Shown here: piece after piece, positions 1 through 8,482 of the stretch | How positions within the stretch are numbered: position 1 is the first letter of the stretch | Layout of the letters: every line of letters starts with the position of its first letter | From: Chiayiivirga flava | GTDB lineage: Bacteria; Pseudomonadota; Gammaproteobacteria; Xanthomonadales; Xanthomonadaceae | Length of the DNA stretch: 64,000 nt | Assembly: GCF_014202825.1 (NCBI RefSeq) | Contig: NZ_JACHHP010000001.1 | Span: 124,001-188,000 of the forward strand | Direction of reading: 5' to 3' | Made by a program: the position numbers and the translations under genes | Notes under the pieces: model-generated | Told to the model about the DNA's origin: nothing | Database searches by the model: none | What the model saw: only the letters and a program-made list of their open reading frames with translations

Positions 1-28
1 ACGAAGGCGCGCTCTTGCGCGCCTTCGT
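1..28. terminator. perfect hairpin, probable terminator of the upstream gene
   Basis: A 12-bp perfect inverted repeat (ACGAAGGCGCGC and its complement) encloses a 4-nt loop. The following bases (ccgttct) are only weakly T-rich. It lies before the first gene and after whatever precedes the window, so it most likely ends the preceding transcript. Confidence 0.5.
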
Positions 29-52
29 CCGTTCTAGCCCGAGGATCGACCG

Positions 53-664
53 ATGCGCCGCCGTCCTGCCGCCCTTCGCCCGCTCTGGCTCGCCGCCGTG
101 CTCGTGCTGTGCGGCTGCGAACGCACGGTGTTCCAGTCGCCGCCGTCGGCCAGCGCGCGGTGCGACAAGGCACTGGTGGGGCACTGGGTGTCGGAAGGCG
201 ACGAAGGCGGCCACGACGGCGAGCTGATCGCGCATGTCGACGCGAGCTGCACCTTGCGCGTCGAGCAACCGAGCGACGGCGGCGTGAAGCGATCGGCAAG
301 CACCACGCTGCGTTCCGACCGCCTCGCCGGCGGACACTATCTCTGGATCGATGCCGCATGGGCGCACGCCGCGTTCGACGTCCAGGCCAGTCCGCTCGAC
401 CGGCCCGGCGACATCTACCTGCTCTCGTACACCAGCACCGGCCGCGACCGCCTGACGCTCTACGCGGTGCGCCATCGTGCGCTCGCGCATCGCGTGCTCG
501 ACAAGGACATCGCCGGCGAACTGCTCGCGCGCGAGAACGCCCTCGCCGTGCGCATCCCGGGCGACAGCGCCGCCACCGCCGCGCTGCTGCGCAAGTACCG
601 CCTGTTCGACACCAGCAACGGCATCGGCTTCCGCCGCGCCGGCGACGGAGCGGCCACGCGCTGA
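53..664 (+). CDS. putative lipoprotein of unknown function
   Basis: A 203-residue protein with an arginine-rich N terminus, a hydrophobic stretch (about residues 10-20) and a candidate lipobox ending at Cys22 (LCGC). This predicts an exported, lipid-anchored protein. The cysteine at position -2 of the lipobox is atypical. I do not recognise the rest, which looks like a small soluble periplasmic domain. The ATG has a GAGG element about 9 nt upstream. No function is suggested by the neighbours; the dehydrogenase downstream is 70 bp away. Confidence 0.6.
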   Translation: MRRRPAALRPLWLAAVLVLCGCERTVFQSPPSASARCDKALVGHWVSEGDEGGHDGELIAHVDASCTLRVEQPSDGGVKRSASTTLRSDRLAGGHYLWIDAAWAHAAFDVQASPLDRPGDIYLLSYTSTGRDRLTLYAVRHRALAHRVLDKDIAGELLARENALAVRIPGDSAATAALLRKYRLFDTSNGIGFRRAGDGAATR

Positions 665-734
665 GCCGCCCGCCGCGGCGCATCCCCCGGCGCCCCGCTA
701 CAATGGCGGTTTCGCGCACACGGATCTTTCCGAC

Positions 735-1505
735 ATGAAATTGCAGGATGTTCGCGCCGTCGTCAGCGGCGGCGTTTCCGGCCTCGGTCTTGCGGTCGCA
801 CGGCGGCTCGTCGTCGAAGGCGGCAAGGTCGCACTGTTCGACATCAACGACGAAAAGGGCGCCGCCGCCGTGGCCGAGCTCGGTGCCGAGCGCGCGCGCT
901 ACTTCCGCACCGACGTCACCGACGAGGACAGCGTTGCCGCCAACGTGGTCGCGGCGAAGGAGTTCCTCGGCGGCGTCAACGCCGCGATCGGCTGCGCAGG
1001 CATCCTCGGCGCCGGGCGCGCGCTCGGCAAGGACGGCCCGATGCCGCTGAAGGGCTTCGCGAGCACGATCGCGGTCAATCTGATCGGCACCTTCAACCTC
1101 GCCAAGGCCGCCGCCGACGCGATGCAGCACAACCCGCCGGGCGACGACGGCGAACGCGGCGTGATCGTCAACACCGCGTCGATCGCGGCGTTCGAAGGCC
1201 AGATCGGCCAGGTCGCGTACTCGGCGTCCAAGGGCGGCGTGGTGGCGATGACGCTGCCGCTGGCGCGCGAATTCACGCGCATCGGCGTGCGCGTGATGAC
1301 CGTGGCGCCGGGCGTGTTCCACACCCCGATGGTCGACGGCATGCCCGAGCAGGTCTACCAGTCGCTCTGTGCCCAGGTACCCTTCCCGCCCCGCCTGGGC
1401 CAGCCGGACGAATTCGCCGACGCGGTGGCGTGGATCCTCACCAACCGCTACCTCAATGGCGAGACCATCCGCATCGACGGTGCGATCCGGCTCGCGCCCA
1501 AGTAA
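735..1505 (+). CDS. short-chain dehydrogenase, 3-hydroxyacyl-CoA dehydrogenase type 2-like
   Basis: A 256-residue classical SDR, the usual length for type II 3-hydroxyacyl-CoA dehydrogenases (HSD10-like). The nucleotide-binding glycine motif is SGGVSGLG at residues 11-18. An acidic DIND follows the second strand, favouring NAD over NADP. The NTAS segment and the catalytic YSASK are present. The probable reaction is NAD-dependent oxidation of 3-hydroxyacyl-CoA or 2-methyl-3-hydroxybutyryl-CoA in fatty-acid or isoleucine breakdown; the exact substrate is inferred. The frame is open further upstream, but [10 protein letters not shown] gives the normal SDR N terminus. It appears to be a single-gene unit. 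Confidence 0.85.
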   Translation: MKLQDVRAVVSGGVSGLGLAVARRLVVEGGKVALFDINDEKGAAAVAELGAERARYFRTDVTDEDSVAANVVAAKEFLGGVNAAIGCAGILGAGRALGKDGPMPLKGFASTIAVNLIGTFNLAKAAADAMQHNPPGDDGERGVIVNTASIAAFEGQIGQVAYSASKGGVVAMTLPLAREFTRIGVRVMTVAPGVFHTPMVDGMPEQVYQSLCAQVPFPPRLGQPDEFADAVAWILTNRYLNGETIRIDGAIRLAPK

Positions 1506-1507
1506 CC

Positions 1508-1600
1508 GGGAATCGGGAATCGGGAATCGCGACAGCGCCCGACTCCTGCCCCACCCGCTCCGCTTTCAACGATTCCCCACTCCCGACTCCCCACTCCCGG
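1508..1600. repeat. inverted heptamer repeats upstream of efpL
   Basis: GGGAATC occurs three times in tandem at 1508-1528. The complementary block at 1571-1600 reads, on the minus strand, as GGGAGTG/GGGAGTC/GGGAGTG/GGGAATC. Together they form a long imperfect inverted repeat filling the spacer between the dehydrogenase and efpL. Four G-runs on the minus strand, with loops of 3-4 nt, fit a G-quadruplex pattern. Such short G-rich heptamer repeats are common in intergenic regions of Xanthomonas-type genomes (recalled, not checked). Confidence 0.7.
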
Positions 1601-1608
1601 TCTTCCCA

Positions 1609-2172
1609 ATGAAAGCATCCGAAGTCAAGCGCGGCTACGTCGTCGAACACAACAACACCGTCTACCAGGTGCGCGACATCGAGCGCAGTGCGCCGACCGC
1701 GCGCGGCGGCAACGTCACGTTCCGCTTCACGATGTACAGCATCCCCGGCGGGACCAAGTACGACCTGAGCCTGCGCGCCGACGACGACCTGAAGGAGGTC
1801 GATCTCGCGCGCCGTCAGGCGACGTTCTCGTACAAGGACGGCGATGCGTTCGTGTTCATGGACGACGAGGACTACACCCAGTACGTGCTCGGCCCGGAAA
1901 TCGTCGGCGACAACGGCGTCTACATCACCGACGGCCTCGGCGGCAGCTTCGTGCAGATCATCGACGACCAGGCCGTCGGCCTGCAGTTGCCGCAGAGCGT
2001 GGTGCTGGAGGTGGTCGACACGCCGCCGGAGCTCAAAGGCGGCACCGCCACCAAGCGGCCCAAGCCGGCTACGCTCAGCACGGGTCTGGAGATACAGGTG
2101 CCCGAATACATCACCAACGGCGAGAAGATCTGGGTGAACACGGTGACCGGCGAGTTTGCCGGGCGCGCGTGA
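1609..2172 (+). CDS. efpL: elongation factor P-like protein EfpL (YeiP)
   Basis: A 187-residue three-domain protein: a KOW-like N-terminal domain (1-60) and two OB-type domains, ending with the EF-P/YeiP signature region ([15 protein letters not shown]). The tip of the first domain carries SAPTARGG, with an arginine rather than the modifiable lysine of canonical EF-P. This is typical of the YeiP/EfpL branch, which binds the ribosome and relieves pausing at polyproline and related motifs. The ATG has no Shine-Dalgarno sequence; it is preceded directly by a C-rich repeat. MKASEVKRG matches the family N terminus, so the start is firm despite this. Confidence 0.92.
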   Translation: MKASEVKRGYVVEHNNTVYQVRDIERSAPTARGGNVTFRFTMYSIPGGTKYDLSLRADDDLKEVDLARRQATFSYKDGDAFVFMDDEDYTQYVLGPEIVGDNGVYITDGLGGSFVQIIDDQAVGLQLPQSVVLEVVDTPPELKGGTATKRPKPATLSTGLEIQVPEYITNGEKIWVNTVTGEFAGRA

Positions 2173-2203
2173 CGGTCTCCGCGAACGGTCGCATCGGGCG
2201 TTT

Positions 2204-2366
2204 CCTTCTCCCTGCGGGAGAAGGTGCGCGGCAGGGCGGATGAGGGAATCACCTCGCAGGTCCACGTCCGCTGCAATCGATGCGCGCGGCGGATGATTGC
2301 GGTGCGAAAGGACTGCGGCGCCCGTCCCTCATCCGCCTTCGGCACCTTCTCCCGGCGGGAGAAGGA
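2204..2366. repeat. REPIN-like inverted repeat pair, locus A
   Basis: Two copies of a palindromic element face each other. The left copy (2204-2247) has the core CCTTCTCCCTGCGGGAGAAGG followed by a tail ending GGCGGATGAGGGA. The right copy (2325-2366) is the reverse complement with core CCTTCTCCCGGCGGGAGAAGG. About 77 bp separate them. The same arrangement recurs near 40.7 and 56.7 kb. It sits between the convergent efpL and esterase genes, where it could also act as a transcription terminator. Confidence 0.8.
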
Positions 2367-2430
2367 AGAGCGTCAAGTCGTGCATCCGCCGTCGCCTCCT
2401 CCGGACGGCACAAGCAGACGCAACCGGTCG

Positions 2431-3282
2431 CTAGCGAACGATACTGCGGCTGTCCAGCCGCTGCGCAAACACCCACGCCCACAGCTCGGGCATCGCGTAC
2501 GCCGGATCCCAGCTGTTGTGGTTCGCGTCGGGGAACTCGGTGTAGCGCGGTGTGCCGCCCGCGGCGCGCAACGCCGCCACGATGCGTCGCGAGTTGTCCG
2601 GCGGCACCAGATCGTCGCGTGCGCCGTGAAACAACCACGCCGGCACCGTATGCAACCGTCGCGCGAGCTCCGCGTACGGATCGGCCGCACCGCGCAGCGG
2701 CGCGACGAACAGGTCGTCGTAGTTCGGCGGGTTCTCGATCCCGCCGCACACCGGCACCAGCGCCGCGAACCGCGCCGGATGCAGCAGCGCCAGTTCCCAC
2801 ACGCCGTAGCCGCCACGCGACATCCCGGTGAGGCAGGTGCGCGCGGCATCGCCGCCGAATTCGCGTGTCGCGTTCTCCAGCGCGGCCATCGCATCGGCGG
2901 CCACATCGCCACTCCAGTTGCGTTCGAGCGGCGCCTGCGGGAACACCGCGATGGCCGGGAAGTCCGGCATGCGCGCCAGCTGCGGGCCCAGACCCGAGCG
3001 CGTCTGCGCCACGTTGTCATCGCCGCGCTCGCCCGAGCCGTGCAGGAACATCACCACCGGCACGAGCGTCGCGTCGCGGCGGCGCGGAGCGAACACGCGG
3101 TAGGCGACGCTGCGACCGTTGCGCCGCACGCGGCGTGGCAGGAATACGTCGGCCGACGGTGGCGGACCGGCGACCGTCATGCAGCCCGGCAGGACACCCA
3201 GGCCCGCACAGGCGAGTCCCGCCGCGAGCAGACGCCGCCGCGGCGACACGCTCCCGTTCCGATCGCACGCCTGCAGATCCAT
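2431..3282 (-). CDS. exported lipoprotein esterase, alpha/beta hydrolase (PHB depolymerase/phospholipase type)
   Basis: A 283-residue protein with a twin-arginine-like N terminus (SPRRRLL), a hydrophobic helix and a lipobox ending at Cys34 (LPGC), so a lipid-anchored envelope enzyme is predicted. The mature part is an alpha/beta hydrolase: oxyanion segment MFLHGSGERG, nucleophile Ser in GMSRGG, Asp in GARDDLVPP and His in DANHNSW. The substrate is unknown; members hydrolyse carboxylic esters. The chosen ATG has a GAGGAG element 6 nt upstream. An in-frame ATG at 3324 overlaps the Nudix stop codon as ATGA, so a longer N terminus is possible. It is probably co-transcribed with the Nudix gene. 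Confidence 0.75.
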   Translation of the reverse strand: MDLQACDRNGSVSPRRRLLAAGLACAGLGVLPGCMTVAGPPPSADVFLPRRVRRNGRSVAYRVFAPRRRDATLVPVVMFLHGSGERGDDNVAQTRSGLGPQLARMPDFPAIAVFPQAPLERNWSGDVAADAMAALENATREFGGDAARTCLTGMSRGGYGVWELALLHPARFAALVPVCGGIENPPNYDDLFVAPLRGAADPYAELARRLHTVPAWLFHGARDDLVPPDNSRRIVAALRAAGGTPRYTEFPDANHNSWDPAYAMPELWAWVFAQRLDSRSIVR

Positions 3283-3320
3283 CCCCGACTCCTCGTCGAA
3301 GCGTGCATCGCGCGCGGCAC

Positions 3321-3872
3321 TCATGCCGATCGCGCCAGCCAGGCCGCAGCCATGCGCCGCATCGATGCGTCGAGCGAGCGATCGCCGGGCATCGCCGCAA
3401 TCTCGCGCCACGCGAGCGCCAGCGATTCGTCGCTGACGGTGAACGCTTCGCTCGCGCCGGCGCGCACCACGTAACGCACGTCGTAGTGCCAGTGTTCGGG
3501 CGTGTCGCCGCGGGCCGGAATGCGGTGCCGGTCGAGATCGAAGATGTCCGGTTCGATGGTCAATCCGGCCAGGCCCGACTCCTCCTCCGCCTCGCGCAAG
3601 GCGGAAGCGGCGAGGTCCGTGTCGCCGTCGGCATGGCCGCCCAATTGCAGCCAGCGGCCGAGCTTGCGGTGATGCGTCAGCAGCACGCGCCGGCCGTCGC
3701 CGCTCACCAGCCAGCACGAGGCGGTGAAGTGGCCGACGCGGTGCGTGCGCTCGAACACCTCTGGAGCCGATGCGAGGAATCGGAGGAACAGCGCAGCCAC
3801 CTCGCGCTCGGCCGGGCAACGTGCGGCGTGCTGTCTGATCTGCGCGGCGGTGTCGGCGAAAGCGGGGTTCAC
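3321..3872 (-). CDS. Nudix hydrolase with a variant box
   Basis: A 183-residue Nudix-fold protein. The 23-residue box occupies residues 79-101. It begins GHADGDT and ends REAEEESGL, so the metal-binding REUxEExGU half is intact. The conserved glutamate of the first half (Gx5E) is Thr85. Members cleave nucleoside diphosphate derivatives; the substrate here is unknown. A GTG start is chosen because it begins the globular domain and a GGAGG lies upstream at a long spacing (12 nt). A second in-frame GTG at 3920 would add 16 residues. The stop lies at the start of the esterase reading frame, implying a two-gene operon. Confidence 0.8.
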   Translation of the reverse strand: MNPAFADTAAQIRQHAARCPAEREVAALFLRFLASAPEVFERTHRVGHFTASCWLVSGDGRRVLLTHHRKLGRWLQLGGHADGDTDLAASALREAEEESGLAGLTIEPDIFDLDRHRIPARGDTPEHWHYDVRYVVRAGASEAFTVSDESLALAWREIAAMPGDRSLDASMRRMAAAWLARSA

Positions 3873-4038
3873 TGGGCGTTGGCGCCTCCGGAGCGGGGAG
3901 GAAGTATGCCGCGGCGACACCGCCGCGTCGTCCTAGCGCACGGCCTTGCCGGGCGTGTCAGCGCAGGTTAAGGTGCATCGATTAGGGGAACGGACCCGCG
4001 TCCGGACCGACAATTCGAAACACGCACGGGGAAGTCGC

Positions 4039-5505
4039 ATGCTCAAGAACCTGTTGGCCACGAAACCGGTGGCGCCCGCCGGCCATGTCGATGCCGGCGA
4101 ACCCGTCGAAGGCTCGCTGCAGGGCGAAACCGCGCTCAAGCGCACCCTGACCGGCAACCAGCTCATCATGCTGGGCATCGGCGCGGTCATCGGCGCGGGC
4201 ATCTTCGTGCTCACCGGCCACGCCGCGGCCGAGCATGCCGGCCCCGCGATCGTGCTCAGCTTCGTGCTCGCCGGCATCGCCTGCGCGCTCGCGGGCCTGT
4301 GCTATGCCGAGTTCGCGGCCATGCTGCCGGTGTCGGGCAGCGCCTACTCCTATTCGTACGCGACGCTGGGCGAATTCGTCGCCTGGTTCATCGGCTGGAA
4401 CCTCGTGCTCGAATACCTGTTCGCCGCCTCCACGGTGGCCGTGGGCTGGTCGGGTTACCTCAACAGCCTGCTCGGCTCGTTCGGTCTGGCGCTGCCGGCG
4501 GCGCTCGCGGCGGCGCCGCTGAACGTGGTGGACGGCAGCCTCGTCTACACCGGCGGCATCATCAACCTACCGGCGGTGTTCATCATCGCGGCCATCAGCG
4601 GGCTGTGCTACGTCGGCATCACCCAGTCGGCCTTCGTCAACTCGATCATCGTCGCGATCAAGGTCACGGTGATCCTGCTGTTCGTCGCCTTCAGCCTGCA
4701 GTTCGTCAATCCGGACAACTGGGTGCCGTTCATCCCGGAAAACCAGGGGCCGGGGCGCTACGGTTTCGACGGCATCGTGCGCGGCGCGGCGGTGGTCTTC
4801 TTCGCCTACATCGGCTTCGACGCGGTGTCGACCGCCGCCGGCGAGGCGAAGAACCCGCAGCGCGACATGCCGCGCGGCATCCTCGGTTCGCTGCTCATCT
4901 GCACGGTGATCTACATCATCGTCTCGGCGGTGCTGACCGGCATGCTGCCCTACTCCCAGCTGAGCACGCCCAAGCCGGTGGCCACGGCGCTGGAAGCCTA
5001 TCCGAGCCTGCTGTGGCTCAAGCACGTGGTGGAGCTGGGCGCGATCGCGGGTCTGAGCTCGGTGATCCTGGTGATGCTGATGGGCCAGCCGCGCATCTTC
5101 TACGCGATGGCGCAGGACGGGCTGCTGCCGCGCTTCTTCGGCAAGGTGCATCCGAAACACCAGACGCCGTACATCGGCACGATCATCGTCGGCGTCGTGG
5201 CCGCGGCACTGGCCGGGTTCCTGCCGATCGGCCTGCTCGGCGAGCTGGTGTCGATGGGCACCCTGCTCGCCTTCGCCACGGTCTGCATCGGGGTGATGGT
5301 GCTGCGCCGCACGCGCCCGGACCTCGCGCGGCCGTTCCGCGTACCGGCCGCGTCCATCATCTGCCCGCTCGGCGCGGCTGCGTGCCTGTACCTCTTCTGG
5401 CAGCCGTTCTCGCAGCACTGGCATCTGATGGTGGGCTGGACCGCGATCGGCATGGCGATCTATTTCCTCTACGGATACCGCAACAGCAAGCTCCGCAAGC
5501 GCTGA
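4039..5505 (+). CDS. APC-family amino acid permease (cationic amino acid transporter type)
   Basis: A 488-residue inner-membrane protein with about twelve hydrophobic segments. It carries the APC substrate-site signature GIGAVIGAGIFVLTG near residue 50 and the EYLFAASTVAVGWSGY segment typical of the CAT/YfnA branch. FFAYIGFDAVSTAAGEAKNPQRD, in the sixth to seventh segments, is also characteristic. Import of basic or other amino acids is likely, driven by the proton gradient; the substrate is not determined by sequence. The ATG follows a GGGGAAG element. The next transporter starts 3 bp after the stop, so the two are one operon. Confidence 0.85.
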   Translation: MLKNLLATKPVAPAGHVDAGEPVEGSLQGETALKRTLTGNQLIMLGIGAVIGAGIFVLTGHAAAEHAGPAIVLSFVLAGIACALAGLCYAEFAAMLPVSGSAYSYSYATLGEFVAWFIGWNLVLEYLFAASTVAVGWSGYLNSLLGSFGLALPAALAAAPLNVVDGSLVYTGGIINLPAVFIIAAISGLCYVGITQSAFVNSIIVAIKVTVILLFVAFSLQFVNPDNWVPFIPENQGPGRYGFDGIVRGAAVVFFAYIGFDAVSTAAGEAKNPQRDMPRGILGSLLICTVIYIIVSAVLTGMLPYSQLSTPKPVATALEAYPSLLWLKHVVELGAIAGLSSVILVMLMGQPRIFYAMAQDGLLPRFFGKVHPKHQTPYIGTIIVGVVAAALAGFLPIGLLGELVSMGTLLAFATVCIGVMVLRRTRPDLARPFRVPAASIICPLGAAACLYLFWQPFSQHWHLMVGWTAIGMAIYFLYGYRNSKLRKR

Positions 5506-5508
5506 GCC

Positions 5509-6834
5509 ATGACGGCACCCGCAAAGAAGATCGGCCCGTTGCTGGCCACCTTCGTGGTGGCCAACAACATGATCGGCTCGGGGTTCTTCCTGTTGCCGGC
5601 GACGCTTGCGCAGTCCGGCGCCGTCACGGTGCTGAGCTGGCTGATGACGATGGTGCTCGCGCTGGTGCTCGGCGGCGCCTTCGCCCGCCTGGCGCGCGAC
5701 TATCCGAGCCTGGAAACGCCCGACGATTACGTGCGTCCGGCGCTCGGGCGCGATGCTAGCTTCCTGGCCACCACGCTGTACTGGGTGTCGTCGTGGATCG
5801 GCAACAACGCCATCGCGGTGGCGGCGTTCGGTTATCTGATCATGCTGCTGCCGTTCGACGGCAGCAATCCGGCGGTGCAGGTCGCAGGCCAGGTGGTGCT
5901 GATCTGGATGATGTTCGCGATCAACCTGCTCGGGCCGCGGCCGGTGGCCCGCTTCCAGTCCTTCTGCGTGGTGTTCGGCCTGCTGCCGGTGGCCGTGGTG
6001 CTGATCTTCGGCTGGGGCAGTTTCGATTCGGCGATGTATCACGCCGCGTGGAACACCACCGGGGAAGCCTGGAACGCCCCCGACGGCGGCGTTCCGGCGC
6101 CGCGCTCGGACATGGCCCTGGTGTTCACGTCGCTGGCGCCGATCTTCTGGGCGTTCGTGGGGCTCGAAACCGGCGCGATGGTGGCCGGCATCGTGCGCGA
6201 TCCGGCGCGCGACGTGCCGCGCGCCACGCTCGCCGGCATCCTGATCGCGGGGACGGTGTACTTGGTGTCGTCGGTGCTGGTGATGGGCATCGTGCCGGCG
6301 TCGACGCTGGCCGGGTCCAGCGCCCCGTTCGCGCTCGTGGCCGGCGAGATCTTCGGCCCTTGGGCGATTCCGGTGATCGCCGCGGCGGCCGCGCTGAAAG
6401 CCACCGGCACGCTTGGCGGCTGGATGCAAGTCTCCGGCGAATCGGGTGCGCGTGCGGCGCAACGCGGTTTCCTGCCCGCCGTGTTCGGACGCTTCAACCG
6501 ACGCGGTGCGGCGGCGTGGGGGCTGGGCATCGTCGCCGCCGCGATGAGCGGCATCGCGCTGCTGACGCTGTCGCCCACCGTCGCGGACCAGTTCGGCCTC
6601 ATCGTCGAGATCGTCGTGATGATGGTGGTGCTCGCCTACGCCGCGGCAGGCCTGAGCCTGCTGCTGGGCACCGCGCAGCGGCGTCCGAACGGCCAGGACC
6701 GCCTGTTCGGCATCGGTGCACTGCTCGCCTGCGTGCTGCTGCTGGCTTCGTATCCGCTGTCGATGCTGGGCGGTGGCGTCGTTGTGGTGGCCGTGGTGTG
6801 GGGCGCGTTTCGGCTGTTCGGCCCCAAGGCCTGA
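5509..6834 (+). CDS. APC-family antiporter, AdiC (arginine/agmatine)-like
   Basis: A 441-residue protein with about twelve membrane segments. Its N-terminal GPLLATFVVANNMIGSGFFLLP matches the basic amino-acid/polyamine antiporter family, where the GSG loop in helix 1 contacts the substrate carboxylate. Members such as AdiC exchange an amino acid for its decarboxylated amine. No decarboxylase gene is nearby, so an acid-resistance role is not supported here; amino-acid or polyamine exchange is inferred. It is coupled to the preceding permease by a 3-bp spacer, suggesting the pair handles related substrates. Confidence 0.8.
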   Translation: MTAPAKKIGPLLATFVVANNMIGSGFFLLPATLAQSGAVTVLSWLMTMVLALVLGGAFARLARDYPSLETPDDYVRPALGRDASFLATTLYWVSSWIGNNAIAVAAFGYLIMLLPFDGSNPAVQVAGQVVLIWMMFAINLLGPRPVARFQSFCVVFGLLPVAVVLIFGWGSFDSAMYHAAWNTTGEAWNAPDGGVPAPRSDMALVFTSLAPIFWAFVGLETGAMVAGIVRDPARDVPRATLAGILIAGTVYLVSSVLVMGIVPASTLAGSSAPFALVAGEIFGPWAIPVIAAAAALKATGTLGGWMQVSGESGARAAQRGFLPAVFGRFNRRGAAAWGLGIVAAAMSGIALLTLSPTVADQFGLIVEIVVMMVVLAYAAAGLSLLLGTAQRRPNGQDRLFGIGALLACVLLLASYPLSMLGGGVVVVAVVWGAFRLFGPKA

Positions 6835-6868
6835 CCTCGGTCGCCGGTTCGGCCGGCCGCTGCCCAGC

Positions 6869-8344
6869 CTAGTTTCCCTGGGCCGGATCCGGCGGTGACC
6901 CGTCGGCGACCGGATCGGCCGCCGGCGGACCCTCGTCCTCGCTTTCCAGGCGCCGGTCCGACAGCTGCTTGCGTGCGCTCGCGCCGAGCGTGCGCAGCTT
7001 GTCCACGCGTCCGAGCAGGTTGCCCTTGCCGGTGCTGATGCGCTTGACCGCGTTTTCGTGCGAACGCGCGGCGCGCGCGAGCTGTTCGCCGACGGCATCG
7101 AGTTCGGATTCGAGCAGCACGAAGCTGTCGTGCAGGGCCCCGGCCTGACGAGCGATTTCCTGCGCGTTGACGTTGCGGTCCTCCAGTTTCCACAGGTGGG
7201 CCACGGTGCGCAGCGTCGCCAGCAGGGTGCTCGGGCTGACGAGCGCGATATTGCTCTTGAGCGCGTGGGCGTAGAGGCCGTCGTCGATTCGCAGCGCCTC
7301 GATCCACGCCGCCTCCACCGGCACGAACATCAGCACGAAATCAACCGTGCGCAGGCCTTCGACGCGGGTGTAGTCGCGCTTGCCGAGCCCGTCGATGTGG
7401 CGCTTGAGCGATTCGACGTGCGCCTTCATCGCCATCGCGCGTTCGGCATCGTCGGGCGCCGCGCAGGCGCGGTCCCACGCGATCAGCGAGACCTTGGCGT
7501 CGATCACCAGATCCTTCGCGTCGGGCAGGCGCACCACCACGTCCGGACGCGGGCGGCCGCCCTCCTCGTCCTGGAACACCATCTGCAGCTCGTAGCCGCG
7601 ACCCTGCTGCAGGCCGGACATCTCCAGCACGCGTTCGAGCACGAGTTCGCCCCAGGCGCCCTGGGTGCGGCTGTCGCCTTTCAGCGCGCGGGTCAGGTTG
7701 GCGGCCTCGGCCGTAATCTGCCGGTTGAGCTGCTTGAGCGAGTGGATCTCGACGTTGGTATTGGCGATGGTCTGGCTGAACTGCTGCAACTGCTCGCGCA
7801 GCGGCGCCAGCAGGCCGCCGAGCTGCTTCTCGCTGCGTTCGCCGAAGGCGCGCGACTTTTCCTCCAGCAGCGTGGTGGCGAGGTTGCCGATCTCGGCCTT
7901 GAGCCGGACATCGAACTCGCGCAGCCGCGCGTCGGTGGCGGATTTCTGTTCTTCGAGCCGTGCGGCCAGGTCCGCGGCCAGGGACTTGGCCTGGCTGCGT
8001 TGTTCGCGCGAGATGCGGAGCTCCTCGGTCAGTGCGGCGAGCTGGCGCTCGAGTCCGGTGACGCGCTCGGCCTGCGCGGCGAGGCCGGCGCGCTCGTCGG
8101 CGAGGGCGTCTGCGCGTTGGCGCAAGGTGTGAATGGTCTGGTCGGCGGCTTCGAGCCGGGCTGCCAGATCGTTGCGCTGGGCCTGCGTGGATTGCAGGTC
8201 GCGTGCGAGCGCGACGAGTTCGGGCTCGCGCGCCTCGCGACCGCGGGCATGCGCGCGCGGCACGAGCAGCAGTCGGGCGAGGACGATGCCGAGCAGGACG
8301 GCGGCAAGCGCGACGAGTATCAGCGTGACGGGAGTCTCGAGCAT
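6869..8344 (-). CDS. rmuC: DNA recombination protein RmuC
   Basis: A 491-residue protein with one N-terminal membrane helix (about residues 6-28) and a long Ala/Leu/Gln/Arg-rich coiled coil (about 40-190). The conserved RmuC domain follows, recognisable from GAWGELVLERVLEMSGL, the PD-(D/E)XK-like LPDAKDLVIDAKVSL and the FVPVEAAW motif. RmuC limits inversions and rearrangements at short inverted repeats, probably as a nuclease. The C-terminal tail is acidic and low in complexity. It is convergent with the antiporter gene across a 34-bp gap, with no clear operon partner. Confidence 0.92.
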   Translation of the reverse strand: MLETPVTLILVALAAVLLGIVLARLLLVPRAHARGREAREPELVALARDLQSTQAQRNDLAARLEAADQTIHTLRQRADALADERAGLAAQAERVTGLERQLAALTEELRISREQRSQAKSLAADLAARLEEQKSATDARLREFDVRLKAEIGNLATTLLEEKSRAFGERSEKQLGGLLAPLREQLQQFSQTIANTNVEIHSLKQLNRQITAEAANLTRALKGDSRTQGAWGELVLERVLEMSGLQQGRGYELQMVFQDEEGGRPRPDVVVRLPDAKDLVIDAKVSLIAWDRACAAPDDAERAMAMKAHVESLKRHIDGLGKRDYTRVEGLRTVDFVLMFVPVEAAWIEALRIDDGLYAHALKSNIALVSPSTLLATLRTVAHLWKLEDRNVNAQEIARQAGALHDSFVLLESELDAVGEQLARAARSHENAVKRISTGKGNLLGRVDKLRTLGASARKQLSDRRLESEDEGPPAADPVADGSPPDPAQGN

Positions 8345-8482
8345 GTCTGGATTCTAGCGGCGGCGACGTCGCAGGAGCTGCGATCGGTGCCGCCGGCGCC
8401 GTGGCGAGGGCTCGCCCGGGCGGCAATCGGTGATCTCCGGCTCGCCCGCAGCCTGCGCGCACCTGCCTCGCGGCGCAGGCGT

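Noticed and set aside
4567-7098. Open frame of more than 800 codons on the minus strand opposite two transporter genes
   Set aside because: It is the complement shadow of the GC-rich transporter genes; the translation is Arg/His-rich with no domain, while the plus strand encodes clear permeases.
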